Assembly (NCBI GenBank): GCA_034679985.1 | Contig: JAXITR010000008.1 | Coordinates: forward strand, 1 to 61,320 | Direction: 5' to 3' | DNA: 61,320 bases | DNA from: CAMDTE01 sp034679985 | GTDB taxonomy: Bacteria > Bacteroidota > Bacteroidia > Flavobacteriales > Schleiferiaceae | Translations under genes and position numbers: made by a program | The notes under the pieces: generated by a model | Told to the model about the DNA's origin: nothing | What the model saw: the letters and a program-made list of their open reading frames with translations, nothing else | The model's database searches: none | Shown here: piece after piece, positions 34,922-43,126 of the stretch | Position numbering within the stretch: position 1 is the first letter of the stretch | Layout of the letters: the number at the start of each line of letters is the position of its first letter

Positions 34922-35500
34922 ATGGTACTGCCCATTGTAGCCTACGGAGACCCCGTCTTAAAGCGCCGCGCCGCATCGGTGGACGTGGCAGATCCGTCCC
35001 TGCCCGCACTGGTTGAAAACCTTTTTGAAACCATGTACAACGCCCACGGCGTGGGTTTGGCAGCCCCTCAAGTAGGCCTGGGCCTTCGGCTGTTTGTGGT
35101 GGACGGAAGTCCGTTTGCGGAAGACGAAGACAACGCGGCGCAAGCCGAAGTCTTAAAAACCTACAAACGAGCATTCTACAATCCGGAAGTTTTGGAAGAG
35201 TCGGGTGATTTGTGGGGTTTTGAGGAAGGTTGCTTGAGCATTCCGGACGTCCACGAGACCGTGCACCGCAAACCTGTGGTACGCTTCAAACACCAATTGC
35301 TGGACGGTTCGTGGGAAGAAATGCAGTTGGACGGCTTGGCCGCACGTATTTTCCAACACGAATACGACCACATCGAAGGTGTTCTGTTTACGGACCGACT
35401 GTCCGCGCTCCGCAAGCGTTTGCTTCAGGGGCGTTTGGGCAATATTGCCAAAGGCTTGATTCAAGTAGGGTACCGCATGAAATTTCCTCAAGCCAAATGA
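34922..35500 (+). CDS. def: Peptide deformylase
   Basis: Metalloenzyme removing the formyl group from nascent proteins. The 192-residue protein has motif 1 GVGLAAPQ (43-50), motif 2 EGCLS with metal ligand Cys104, and motif 3 QHEYDH with His146, Glu147 and His150. The Bacteroidota-type insertion between motifs 1 and 2 is present. The ATG at 34922 is fixed by the promoter box 4 bases upstream. Its stop overlaps the next gene by four bases. Confidence 0.98.
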   Translation: MVLPIVAYGDPVLKRRAASVDVADPSLPALVENLFETMYNAHGVGLAAPQVGLGLRLFVVDGSPFAEDEDNAAQAEVLKTYKRAFYNPEVLEESGDLWGFEEGCLSIPDVHETVHRKPVVRFKHQLLDGSWEEMQLDGLAARIFQHEYDHIEGVLFTDRLSALRKRLLQGRLGNIAKGLIQVGYRMKFPQAK

Positions 35501-36024
35501 GGGTAAACGTTTTGGGGTTCTTGCTGCTTGCCGCGGTTTGGGGATGCTCCGATCCGGTGGAGGAGTTGCAATCCCTGGAGGCCCAAGTGCGCCAATTGGA
35601 AACCATTGAAGAGGATACGGCCTTGGTGGCGCGTGCCGTGGAAACCTTTCAAACCTTTGCGGAAGAAAACCCCGAAGACACCTTGGCACCGCGGTACGCT
35701 TTGATGGCTGCGGATTTGGAGCGCAATCGCCCCGGACGAGCGCTGTACGCCATAGCCCAATACGATACGGTTTATCGTCTGTATTCCAATCGCCCGGAAG
35801 GTGCGTTGGCCTTGTTTTCCATGGCCTTGACGTTTGACGAGGTGGTGGGCAATCGGGCCTTGGCAGGCCGCGCATACACTTTGTTTTTGGATACTTATCC
35901 CCAACATCCCCTGGCAAAACAAGCGGAGGATTTGCGGTTTTTAGCGGCGTCGGACAGTGCCGTTTGGCAATCCCTGCCGGAATGGGAAAAAAGAGCTCAA
36001 TTAAAGTCTAATCGTAAACGATAA
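35497..36024 (+). CDS. TPR-like helical lipoprotein
   Basis: A 175-residue lipoprotein with signal and lipobox AVWGC (Cys17). The mature part is helical with tetratricopeptide-like features (ETFQTFAEENPEDTLAPRYALMAADLE, then AGRAYTLFLDTYPQHPLAKQAEDL), reminiscent of BamD-type repeats though too short to be BamD. It overlaps def by ATGA and precedes the DUF5606 gene by 9 bases, so it is part of the def operon. Function unknown. Confidence 0.87.
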   Translation: MRVNVLGFLLLAAVWGCSDPVEELQSLEAQVRQLETIEEDTALVARAVETFQTFAEENPEDTLAPRYALMAADLERNRPGRALYAIAQYDTVYRLYSNRPEGALALFSMALTFDEVVGNRALAGRAYTLFLDTYPQHPLAKQAEDLRFLAASDSAVWQSLPEWEKRAQLKSNRKR

Positions 36025-36033
36025 TTTGTACGC

Positions 36034-36552
36034 ATGAAAGAGTTGAAAGGCGTTCTGGCCATTGCCGGAAAACCCGGTTTGTATCAGTTGGTAGCGCAGA
36101 CCCGCACGGGAATTGTGGTGGAGAGTTTGGCCGACCGCAAGAGAATTTCCATCAGCGCTCAGCAGCAGGTAAGCGCCTTGGGCGAAATTGCGATTTACAC
36201 CGACGCCGGCGAGCGTCCGTTGAAGGAGATCTTTGAATCCATGGCCGCGGCAACCGGTGGTCAACACGGACCGCATCCCAAACAGGATCCAGCGGCCTTG
36301 CATTCCTTTTTCGCCAAGCACGTGCCGGATTTTGATGCCGAACGCGTCTACGGTTCCGATATGCGCAAAGTAGTTACCTGGTTCAACACCTTGGTGGACC
36401 ACGGTTTCTTTGCAGATAATGCTGAAGCCACGGAAGCAGTTCCTGCCAAAGCGGCAAAAGCTACCAAGAAGAAGGCTGCTCCCGCAGCGGATGCGGCAGC
36501 CGTTGTGGACACCGCTCCCGAGGAAAATGCCGCGGATGCTGCCGCTGAATGA
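36034..36552 (+). CDS. DUF5606 family protein
   Basis: A 172-residue cytoplasmic protein that I recognise as the Bacteroidota DUF5606 family: LKGVLAIAGKPGLYQLVAQTRTGIVVESL, ISAQQQVSALGEIAIYT, and FFAKHVPDFDAERVYGSDMRKVVTWFN. The last 35 residues are low-complexity, Ala-rich with KATKKKAAP followed by acidic residues. Function unknown. It overlaps mazG by ATGA, and this order with def and mazG suggests a role in translation or nucleotide housekeeping, which is inference. Confidence 0.88.
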   Translation: MKELKGVLAIAGKPGLYQLVAQTRTGIVVESLADRKRISISAQQQVSALGEIAIYTDAGERPLKEIFESMAAATGGQHGPHPKQDPAALHSFFAKHVPDFDAERVYGSDMRKVVTWFNTLVDHGFFADNAEATEAVPAKAAKATKKKAAPAADAAAVVDTAPEENAADAAAE

Positions 36553-37331
36553 GCGCCCGTAGGGAAGAGGCGATGGCGGCCTTCGGCCGCCTCCTAGACA
36601 TCATGGACGACTTGCGGGCTCAATGCCCGTGGGATCGGGAGCAAACGTTTGAATCCCTGCGCCACCTGACTGTTGAGGAAACCTACGAACTGGCCGATGC
36701 GCTGGCCGCAGGCGACTTGAAGGAAACCCAAAAGGAATTGGGGGACTTGTTTTTGCATTTGGTGTTTTACGCCAAGTTGGGCTCCGAAGTAGGTGCGTTT
36801 GATGTGGTGGATGTACTGGAAGGCATTGCCGCTAAGTTGATCCACCGCCACCCGCACATTTACGGCGACGTGCGCGCAGACGATGCAGACGCCGTCAAGG
36901 CAAATTGGGAGGCCATCAAGTTGAAAGAAGGCAAAAAGTCGGTTTTGGAAGGGGTGCCTAAATCCTTGCCGGCCTTGATCAAGGCCAACCGGTTGCAAGA
37001 CAAAGTGAAAGGTGTTGGTTTTGACTGGCCCCACAAGGCCGAGGTTTGGGCCAAAGTGGAAGAGGAATTAGGCGAATTTCGCGATGCGGAAGCGCAAAAC
37101 GACCCCGCCGCCATGGAAAGTGAATTGGGCGACGTTTTCTTCAGTTTGGTCAACTACGCGCGCCATGCGGGCGTGGATCCGGATTTGGCACTCTCCCGCG
37201 CCAACAGCAAGTTCCAAAGCCGTTTTGAAGCCATGGAGCGCTTGGCGGCTGCAGACGGCAAGGCTCCATCCGATTTGGATTTGGCCGCCTGGGAAACCTA
37301 CTGGAATCGGGTTAAATTAACCGAACGTTAA
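36549..37331 (+). CDS. mazG: Nucleoside triphosphate pyrophosphohydrolase MazG
   Basis: Hydrolyses NTPs to NMP and PPi, clearing aberrant nucleotides. The 260-residue protein has the two tandem MazG domains: CPWDREQTFESLRHLTVEETYELADAL with KELGDLFLHLVFYA, and a second with KVEEELGEF and SELGDVFFSLVNYARHAG; the EExxE and ExxD metal-binding patterns are visible in both. It overlaps the DUF5606 gene and precedes ppk1 by 34 bases. Confidence 0.96.
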   Translation: MSARREEAMAAFGRLLDIMDDLRAQCPWDREQTFESLRHLTVEETYELADALAAGDLKETQKELGDLFLHLVFYAKLGSEVGAFDVVDVLEGIAAKLIHRHPHIYGDVRADDADAVKANWEAIKLKEGKKSVLEGVPKSLPALIKANRLQDKVKGVGFDWPHKAEVWAKVEEELGEFRDAEAQNDPAAMESELGDVFFSLVNYARHAGVDPDLALSRANSKFQSRFEAMERLAAADGKAPSDLDLAAWETYWNRVKLTER

Positions 37332-37365
37332 TTCTTTATTGGCCGCGGTTTCCGACCTTTGCTCC

Positions 37366-39438
37366 ATGGCCGAATTCCGTTACATCAACCGCGACCTCAG
37401 TTGGCTTCGTTTCAACGGCCGGGTGCTGCAGGAAGCTTTGGACTCCAGTGTTCCGCTCATTGAACGCATTCGGTTCTTGGGCATTTTCTCCAACAATTTG
37501 GACGAGTTTTTCCGGGTTCGCTACGCCAGCATTCAACGCCTGAGTCGCTTGCCGGTCAAAAAGGTGAAACAGCAGCTGGGCGGTTGGGAGCCTGAGGCCT
37601 TGATGCACGAGATCAATGCCGTGGTGGCGCAACAGCAGGCGCGTGCTGAAGCGATTTACGCCGATTTGATGGTGGAATTGGAAGCACAAGGCATTTCCAT
37701 CATCGACGAAACCCAATTGACGCAGGGCCAGAAAGATTTTGTTCGACGCTTTTACATCGACAAAGTCAGTCCGTCGGTTTTTGTTGTACTTCCGCAGGAA
37801 GGGAAGCCGTTCCCGGAACTCAAAGACAAATCCATCTACTTGGCCGTTCTGTTGCAGCCCAAAGGAGAAGGTAAGCGTCCTATTTACTCTTTGATTGAGT
37901 TGCCGTCGGAACTCATCGGACGGTTTGTGGTCCTCCCAAAATACGGACGTCAGTACCTGATGTATTTGGACGACGTCATTCGGTACAATTTAGAATACGC
38001 CTATTTTATTTTCCCGTCGGACCGAATAGATGCCTTCACCGTCAAAATCACCCGCGATGCGGAATTGGATCTGGACAACGACATCTCCAAAACCACGCTG
38101 GAAAAGGTGCAGAAGGGATTGGCCGTTCGGGAGATTGGCGACCCCGTTCGTTTGGTGTACGACCGCGCCATTGATCCGGACTTTTTGGCCTACTTGAGCC
38201 ACAATCTGCGCATCGAGGAAATAGACAGTTTGCTGCCGGGCGGTAGGTACCACAACAAAAAAGATTTGATCAAATTTCCGAACGTGGGCGGTCCGGAATT
38301 GGAGCATCCCAAGTTGGAACCGTTGGCGCACCCCGAACTGAGCTTGGACCGCTCCATTTTGCAAGTGGTTCGCCAGAAGGATGTTCTGGTATTTTCGCCG
38401 TACCACAATTTCTCCTACATCATCCGGTTCTTGCGGGAGGCGGCCATGGATCCGTCCGTTACGCGCATCAACATGACCTTGTACCGTTTGGCGGACCAGT
38501 CGCGTGTGGTTTCTGCGTTGATCAATGCGGCCAAGAACGGCAAAAAAGTACGCGTCATCATTGAGCTGCAGGCCCGGTTTGACGAGGAAAACAACATCCA
38601 CTACACGGAGAAAATGCGCCAAGAAGGCATTGAGGTGCTTTCCGGTGTTCCGGGTTTGAAGGTCCACTCCAAAGTAGTTTTGGTGGAGCGCCAGGCTCCG
38701 GGCGAGAAGTTGGAGCGTTTTGCGGTGGTGGGCACCGGCAATTTTCACGAGGGCACGGCCCGATTGTACACGGACTACCACCTCTTGACTGCAGATAAAC
38801 GCATCACCAAAGAAGTGGTGGATGTATTTGACTTTATTTTGGCCCCCTACACGGTGCGTAAATTCAAGCATTTATTGGTTTCGCCGCAGTTTACGCGAAA
38901 GGGCATAGAGCAGCGCATAGACCGCGAAATCAAAAATGCGCGCGCTGGAAAAAAGGCATCCCTTTTCTTTAAAATCAACAGCTTATCCTCGTACGACTTT
39001 TGCGAAAAACTCTACGAAGCCAGCCAAGCCGGGGTGCGCATTCGGCTCATCGTTCGGGGCATTTGTTGCTTGATTCCCGGTGTTAAGGGAATGTCGGAAA
39101 ACATTGAAGCCATCAGCATAGTGGATCGTTATTTGGAACACAGTCGGGTTTATTGGTTTGAAAACGACGGATCCCCAGAGTGCTACCTGGCGTCGTTTGA
39201 CCTCATGACGCGGAACCTGGATTACCGCGTGGAGGTGGGCGTACCCGTGTACAGTGCTGCGGTTCAACGCGAAATCCGCGACCACATGGAAATCTTGTGG
39301 AAGGACAACGTCAAGGCACGGCTCCACGGCGACGCGGTGGAAAGCGAATACCGGCACACGTCCGGCCCCAAGGTTCGGGGGCAAATGGCGCTGCGCGAAT
39401 ACGTGCAGGATCAACTGAAAAAGGGACGTCCAGCATGA
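37366..39438 (+). CDS. ppk1: Polyphosphate kinase 1
   Basis: Makes inorganic polyphosphate from ATP at the membrane. The 690-residue protein shows the N domain (YINRDLSWLRFNGRVLQEA), the FSNNLDEFFRVRYA motif, the catalytic His434 in KVHSKVVLVE, the TGNFHEGTARLYTD block and the RGICCLIPGVKGMSENIEAISIVDRYLEHSR segment of the second phospholipase-D-like domain. The ATG at 37366 is preceded 4 bases upstream by GACCTTTG, a one-base variant of the -7 consensus. The stop overlaps the ppx start (ATGA). Confidence 0.97.
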   Translation: MAEFRYINRDLSWLRFNGRVLQEALDSSVPLIERIRFLGIFSNNLDEFFRVRYASIQRLSRLPVKKVKQQLGGWEPEALMHEINAVVAQQQARAEAIYADLMVELEAQGISIIDETQLTQGQKDFVRRFYIDKVSPSVFVVLPQEGKPFPELKDKSIYLAVLLQPKGEGKRPIYSLIELPSELIGRFVVLPKYGRQYLMYLDDVIRYNLEYAYFIFPSDRIDAFTVKITRDAELDLDNDISKTTLEKVQKGLAVREIGDPVRLVYDRAIDPDFLAYLSHNLRIEEIDSLLPGGRYHNKKDLIKFPNVGGPELEHPKLEPLAHPELSLDRSILQVVRQKDVLVFSPYHNFSYIIRFLREAAMDPSVTRINMTLYRLADQSRVVSALINAAKNGKKVRVIIELQARFDEENNIHYTEKMRQEGIEVLSGVPGLKVHSKVVLVERQAPGEKLERFAVVGTGNFHEGTARLYTDYHLLTADKRITKEVVDVFDFILAPYTVRKFKHLLVSPQFTRKGIEQRIDREIKNARAGKKASLFFKINSLSSYDFCEKLYEASQAGVRIRLIVRGICCLIPGVKGMSENIEAISIVDRYLEHSRVYWFENDGSPECYLASFDLMTRNLDYRVEVGVPVYSAAVQREIRDHMEILWKDNVKARLHGDAVESEYRHTSGPKVRGQMALREYVQDQLKKGRPA

Positions 39439-40352
39439 ATTTCCTGAAATTGGGCGCGTTGGACTTGGGGTCCAATTCCATCCGTTGCTTGGTGGTCAAC
39501 GTCATCCCTACGCCGGAATACACCCACTACAAAAAGGCGTCCATGACGCGCTTGCCGGTTCGTTTGGGAGCGGATGTCTTCGCCACCGGCCGGATTTCCG
39601 ACGAAACGGGGGAACGACTGCTGCACGGTTTGAAGGCCTACAGCCACATTTTTGCGGTGCACGGCGTTGCCGGATTCCGGGCGTGCGCTACTTCCGCCAT
39701 GCGGGAGGCCGAAAACAGCATCTATTGGGTGGAAACCGTGCGTCGCGAGACCGGGATTTCCATTGAGGTAATCGACGGTCAGGAAGAAGCGCGATTGGTG
39801 TTTTCCAGTAAAATCTTCGACAAAATTCAACCGGACGAGTCGCGCTTTCTGTTCATTGACGTGGGCGGCGGTTCTACGGAGCTCACGCTGTTTGAAGAGG
39901 GCCGGGCGGTGGATTCCATTTCGCTACCTCTGGGAACGGTTCGACGCCTGTCCCAAGGCATTCCCGAAGGTACCTGGGAGCGCATGGACGCTTGGATCGA
40001 CGGCCATGCCCATCCGGAGCGCGGCCCTTTGGCGGCCATCGGATCCGGGGGCAACATCAACAAGCTGTACAAAATGAGCGGACGGCAGGGAGGAGAGCCC
40101 TTGTCTTCTCTGTACCTCAGCCAGCAAATCAAAACCTTGTCTGCATTGACCATGGATCAATTGGTCTTGGAATTGGGCCTCAATGTGGACCGGGCAGACG
40201 TTTTGGTGCCGGCGTTGGAAATTTACCAGCGCGTCATGCGTCGGGCCGGATGCCGGTGGATTTACGTCCCCAAAATTGGGGTGGCCGACGGTTTGGTGCG
40301 TGACGTATACCACCGCTCCTTCAAGGCAAACTGGGAAGCGGGACTTCGTTGA
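39435..40352 (+). CDS. Ppx/GppA-family phosphatase (exopolyphosphatase)
   Basis: A 305-residue member of the ASKHA fold Ppx/GppA family: GALDLGSNSIRCLV, FRACATSAMREAENS, IDGQEEARLVFSS, FIDVGGGSTELTLF and IGSGGNINKLYKM. It is the short two-domain form without the HD domain of E. coli Ppx. Overlapping translation with ppk1 suggests balanced synthesis and breakdown of polyphosphate; degradation of pppGpp is an alternative. No terminator is evident after it. Confidence 0.94.
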   Translation: MNFLKLGALDLGSNSIRCLVVNVIPTPEYTHYKKASMTRLPVRLGADVFATGRISDETGERLLHGLKAYSHIFAVHGVAGFRACATSAMREAENSIYWVETVRRETGISIEVIDGQEEARLVFSSKIFDKIQPDESRFLFIDVGGGSTELTLFEEGRAVDSISLPLGTVRRLSQGIPEGTWERMDAWIDGHAHPERGPLAAIGSGGNINKLYKMSGRQGGEPLSSLYLSQQIKTLSALTMDQLVLELGLNVDRADVLVPALEIYQRVMRRAGCRWIYVPKIGVADGLVRDVYHRSFKANWEAGLR

Positions 40353-40401
40353 CCGCAGAGCCGACCTTGCCCAGCCCTCCGTCGCGTCCGTTGCTGATCG
40401 C

Positions 40402-40420
40402 TCATCAATAAAATTGATGA
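40402..40420. repeat. Perfect inverted repeat upstream of the thioredoxin promoter
   Basis: TCATCAAT and its complement ATTGATGA are separated by AAA: an 8-bp perfect dyad whose 3' end is 20 bases before the -7 box at 40441. It could be an operator overlapping the -33 region or a small hairpin; no T run follows. Confidence 0.5.
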
Positions 40421-40440
40421 TTGCCCCCAACAACCGTTCG

Positions 40441-40448
40441 TACTTTTG
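40441..40448 (+). promoter_or_regulatory. -7 promoter box for the thioredoxin-DUF6952 pair
   Basis: TACTTTTG, 25 bases before the ATG at 40474. A TTG at 40421-40423 is 17 bases upstream and could be the -33 element. Confidence 0.6.
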
Positions 40449-40473
40449 CACCACTCAACCAACAACTGAAAAC

Positions 40474-40791
40474 ATGGCTGTATCGTTAATGACCGACGCT
40501 GATTTTGGCGCCCACCTCGCTTCAGGTGCACCCACCGTGGTGAAGTTCTACGCAGACTGGTGCGGTTCCTGCAAGTTGTTTTCCCCTAAGTTTCGCCGCA
40601 TGTCCGAAGAGGAAACCAACGCATGCATTGCCTTTGTAGACGTCAATGCGGAAGAGAATCCGGCAGCTCGTTCGTTGGCTCCGGTAGACAATTTGCCGTT
40701 TTTCGCCGTTTTCAAAGACGGACAGTTGGTGGCGGGCTTGGCCACGTCCAAGGAAGAAGTGGTGCGCGAGTTATTGGACCAAATTCGCTGA
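40474..40791 (+). CDS. Thioredoxin-family protein
   Basis: A 105-residue single-domain thioredoxin without signal peptide. The active site is YADWCGSCKLFSPKF with cysteines 30 and 33 (CGSC rather than CGPC), and the cis-proline is in VDNLPFFAVFKDG. It is probably a cytoplasmic disulfide reductase. In many Bacteroidota this gene stands between a peroxiredoxin and a DUF6952 gene; here DUF6952 follows by 3 bases, while the peroxiredoxin is 1.5 kb away on the other strand. Confidence 0.93.
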   Translation: MAVSLMTDADFGAHLASGAPTVVKFYADWCGSCKLFSPKFRRMSEEETNACIAFVDVNAEENPAARSLAPVDNLPFFAVFKDGQLVAGLATSKEEVVRELLDQIR

Positions 40792-40794
40792 GCC

Positions 40795-41034
40795 TTGAAA
40801 TTACCTGTAATTCGTGCTTTGGCCGCAGCGCATACGGAGGCTGAGTTGTTGGCCGCGGAAGCCGCGCTTTTGGAAGGAGACGTGTTGCCCTTTCCGGTAG
40901 ACGGAGTAGATGAAGGCGAGCAATATACCCATATCTTAGGGGCTTTGGACGTGGTTCGTGCGGTGGCCGCCGGACAAGACGAGCGCGAAGCCCTTCGCGC
41001 CTTCGGTCAGCGCGTTCGCAACAGCATCGGCTAA
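40795..41034 (+). CDS. DUF6952 family protein
   Basis: A 79-residue helical protein beginning KLPVIRALAAAHTEAELLAAEAALLEG and ending ALDVVRAVAAGQDEREALRAFGQRVRNSIG, which fits the short DUF6952 proteins found beside thioredoxin in Bacteroidota. It starts at a TTG (40795), since no ATG or GTG exists near the thioredoxin stop. Function unknown; the constant pairing with thioredoxin hints at redox control. Confidence 0.8.
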   Translation: MKLPVIRALAAAHTEAELLAAEAALLEGDVLPFPVDGVDEGEQYTHILGALDVVRAVAAGQDEREALRAFGQRVRNSIG

Positions 41035-41047
41035 CACAACCCCTCGC

Positions 41048-42253
41048 ATGGCGCATCGCTTGTTTTGGGGAGCGATGATGGGCCTTTTGGCCTCGTGCGC
41101 TCCCGGATTATCCCAAAAAACCACGACGGTGTCGGCGGTGGCTAAACTCAATCTAGCCCCCACCGACACCGTTTTTATTGCCGGTGGGCCGGAAGCCTTG
41201 GGCGGCTGGAAACCCAACAAGGTGCCCCTAAAGCGCGTCAACGACACCCTGTGGACCGTGTCTGTACGCAATTTGCCGCGGGGATTTGCCTACAAATTCA
41301 CCTTGGGCTCCTGGGACGCGGAGGCCCGCGTTGCCGGCGCGAGGCCTTGGATGGATTTGGTGGGCCAGCGCGGAAGGGACACCCTGCACCGCATTGTGGA
41401 TTTTGGCCCGGCCCAGTACACCCTAGACGGTCAAATTACCGGCACCGTTCACACCTTGGTGGCCGTGCCGGACGCCGCCAAAACGGTTTCCGCCCGGGAC
41501 GTGGTGGTCTGGCTGCCCCCGCAGTACTTTGAAGACCGAAACCGGCGCTTTCCCGTACTTTATTTTCACGATGGACAGAACCTCTTTGATCCGAATACTT
41601 CGTCCGGTGGGGTGGATTGGGCCATCGATGAATCCCTGGATTCCCTGATCCGCAAGGAAGGCTATCCGCCGGTAATTGCGGTGGGGGTTTTCTGCGCGCC
41701 CGACGGTCAGTTGCGTCGGCGCGAATACAGCAATACCCCGGATGGCGACGCGTACCGACGGTATTTCTTGGAGTCCGTGGTGCCCACCATCAACTCCACC
41801 TACCGAACTCTGACCGGGCCGGAAAACACCTTGATTGCCGGATCGTCCATGGGCGGCGCCTCGTCGTTTTACCTGGCAACGTACCGTCCCGATGTCTTTG
41901 GCGCCGCGCTGGCCTTTTCTCCAGCCGTACGGGTCAAAAGCGGGAACGGGTTGGTGGTGGATTTGTTGACCGATTGGGAGCGCGCGGGCCGTCCTTGGCC
42001 TCGTCCGGTGTACCTGGACAACGGCGGCGTGGGCTTGGAGACGGAACTTCAGCCCGGGATCGATCGTTTGCTGCGCGGTTTGAATAAGTCTGGCCGCACG
42101 CCGGAGGTGGATTATCGGTGGGTCTTGGACCCCCAAGCGCCCCACAACGAGCGTGCCTGGCGCGAACGATTTGCGGCGGCGTACGTGTGGGCGGTACTGC
42201 GCCAACCGGAAGGCAGCGCTATTCGGCCGGAGAAACCTGCTTCCGCGAAGTAG
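41048..42253 (+). CDS. Lipoprotein with glucan-binding-like N-terminus and esterase domain
   Basis: A 401-residue lipoprotein (lipobox LLASC, Cys17). Residues of about 30-120 resemble a CBM20/CBM48-like starch-binding or pseudo-CBM beta domain (TDTVFIAGGPEALGGW, PRGFAYKFTLGSWD). The C-terminal domain (about 150-390) is an alpha/beta hydrolase of the enterochelin esterase/esterase D type (PF00756): VVWLPPQYF, VLYFHDGQNLFD, nucleophile Ser267 in AGSSMGGASSF. Its substrate is unknown; surface sugar-ester or peptide-ester hydrolysis is possible. It is 13 bases after the DUF6952 stop. Confidence 0.88.
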   Translation: MAHRLFWGAMMGLLASCAPGLSQKTTTVSAVAKLNLAPTDTVFIAGGPEALGGWKPNKVPLKRVNDTLWTVSVRNLPRGFAYKFTLGSWDAEARVAGARPWMDLVGQRGRDTLHRIVDFGPAQYTLDGQITGTVHTLVAVPDAAKTVSARDVVVWLPPQYFEDRNRRFPVLYFHDGQNLFDPNTSSGGVDWAIDESLDSLIRKEGYPPVIAVGVFCAPDGQLRRREYSNTPDGDAYRRYFLESVVPTINSTYRTLTGPENTLIAGSSMGGASSFYLATYRPDVFGAALAFSPAVRVKSGNGLVVDLLTDWERAGRPWPRPVYLDNGGVGLETELQPGIDRLLRGLNKSGRTPEVDYRWVLDPQAPHNERAWRERFAAAYVWAVLRQPEGSAIRPEKPASAK

Positions 42254-42270
42254 GCGTTCCGCTCGGGCAC

Positions 42271-42300
42271 AAAAAAACCGCCCCGGCGGAGCCGGGGCGG
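42271..42300 (-). terminator. Rho-independent terminator after the peroxiredoxin gene
   Basis: A 10-bp GC-only stem (CCGCCCCGGC, loop GGA) is followed on the minus strand by seven T. On the plus strand no T run follows, so it mainly serves the peroxiredoxin transcript. Confidence 0.88.
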
Positions 42301-42322
42301 TGGTGTGTGAACGAATGGAATT

Positions 42323-42952
42323 TTAGTGCTTCTCCAAGTAGCTGGCAACGCCGCTGTGCGTGGCGTTCATGGCGTCTTGGCCGGGCTTCCAGTTTGCGGG
42401 GCAAACTTCTCCGTGTTTCTCTAAGTGCTGAAGGGCGTCGATCATGCGCAAAGCCTCATCCACGTTGCGGCCCAAAGGCATGTCGTTGACCAACTGGTGG
42501 CGAACCTTTCCTTCGCGATCGATCAGGAACAAACCGCGGTAGGCAACCAACTCGCCTTCGGCTACCAACTGGTCGTCCTCGTCGTAGCCCCAAGTGCCGG
42601 CCAAAACGTCGTAGTTGTGGCTGATGACCTTGTTCGTGTCTGCAACGATGGGGTACGTTACGCCTTGGATTCCGCCCTCTTTCTTGGACAACTGCAACCA
42701 ACCCCAGTGGGATTGCTCGGTGTCTGTGGAAACGGCAATCAGTTGTACGTTCTTTGCTTCGAATTCTGCTTTTTTGGCTTCAAAAGCGTGCAATTCCGTG
42801 GGGCAAACGAAAGTGAAGTCCTTCGGGTAGAAGAAAAGAACTACGTATTTGCCGCGAAACTGGCTGAGGGTGAAATTGTCTACAATTTCCTCGCCGTTGA
42901 TGACGGCCTTGGCATTGAAGTCCGGGGCTTGTTTGCCTACCAAAACGCTCAT
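42323..42952 (-). CDS. Typical 2-Cys peroxiredoxin
   Basis: Reduces peroxides, with thioredoxin as likely reductant. The 209-residue protein of the AhpC/Prx1 type has the peroxidatic Cys50 in FYPKDFTFVCPTE and the resolving Cys184 in GEVCPANW, followed by a tail of normal length ending SYLEKH. GGIQGVTYPIVADTN matches the GGLG-region of sensitive peroxiredoxins. A TACCTTTG box lies 26 bases upstream and a strong terminator follows, so it is monocistronic. Confidence 0.97.
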   Translation of the reverse strand: MSVLVGKQAPDFNAKAVINGEEIVDNFTLSQFRGKYVVLFFYPKDFTFVCPTELHAFEAKKAEFEAKNVQLIAVSTDTEQSHWGWLQLSKKEGGIQGVTYPIVADTNKVISHNYDVLAGTWGYDEDDQLVAEGELVAYRGLFLIDREGKVRHQLVNDMPLGRNVDEALRMIDALQHLEKHGEVCPANWKPGQDAMNATHSGVASYLEKH

Positions 42953-42978
42953 GGGTGTGATTTTTAAGTTGAACCCTG

Positions 42979-42986
42979 CAAAGGTA
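42979..42986 (-). promoter_or_regulatory. -7 promoter box for the peroxiredoxin gene
   Basis: TACCTTTG on the minus strand, 26 bases before the ATG at 42952. The rest of the 174-base gap to the ZIP gene holds nothing I can assign. Confidence 0.55.
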
Positions 42987-43126
42987 GGGGACCCCTTTGG
43001 ATTACGGCGGGTTCGATCGGGAAAATCAATCGGCCCAAGGGGGGCTCTATCGACAGGTCGATTGGCATCCCCAGTTCTGCGCCAAACGGGTATCCTTCGG
43101 GCTGAGCAACACGAGACGCCGCGCGC

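Noticed and set aside
42964..43126. Possible small gene in the gap between the ZIP and peroxiredoxin genes, with a minus-strand reading EGYPFGAELGMPIDL
   Set aside because: It has no start codon of its own, is only an extension of a frame opened inside the ZIP gene, and overlaps the peroxiredoxin promoter.
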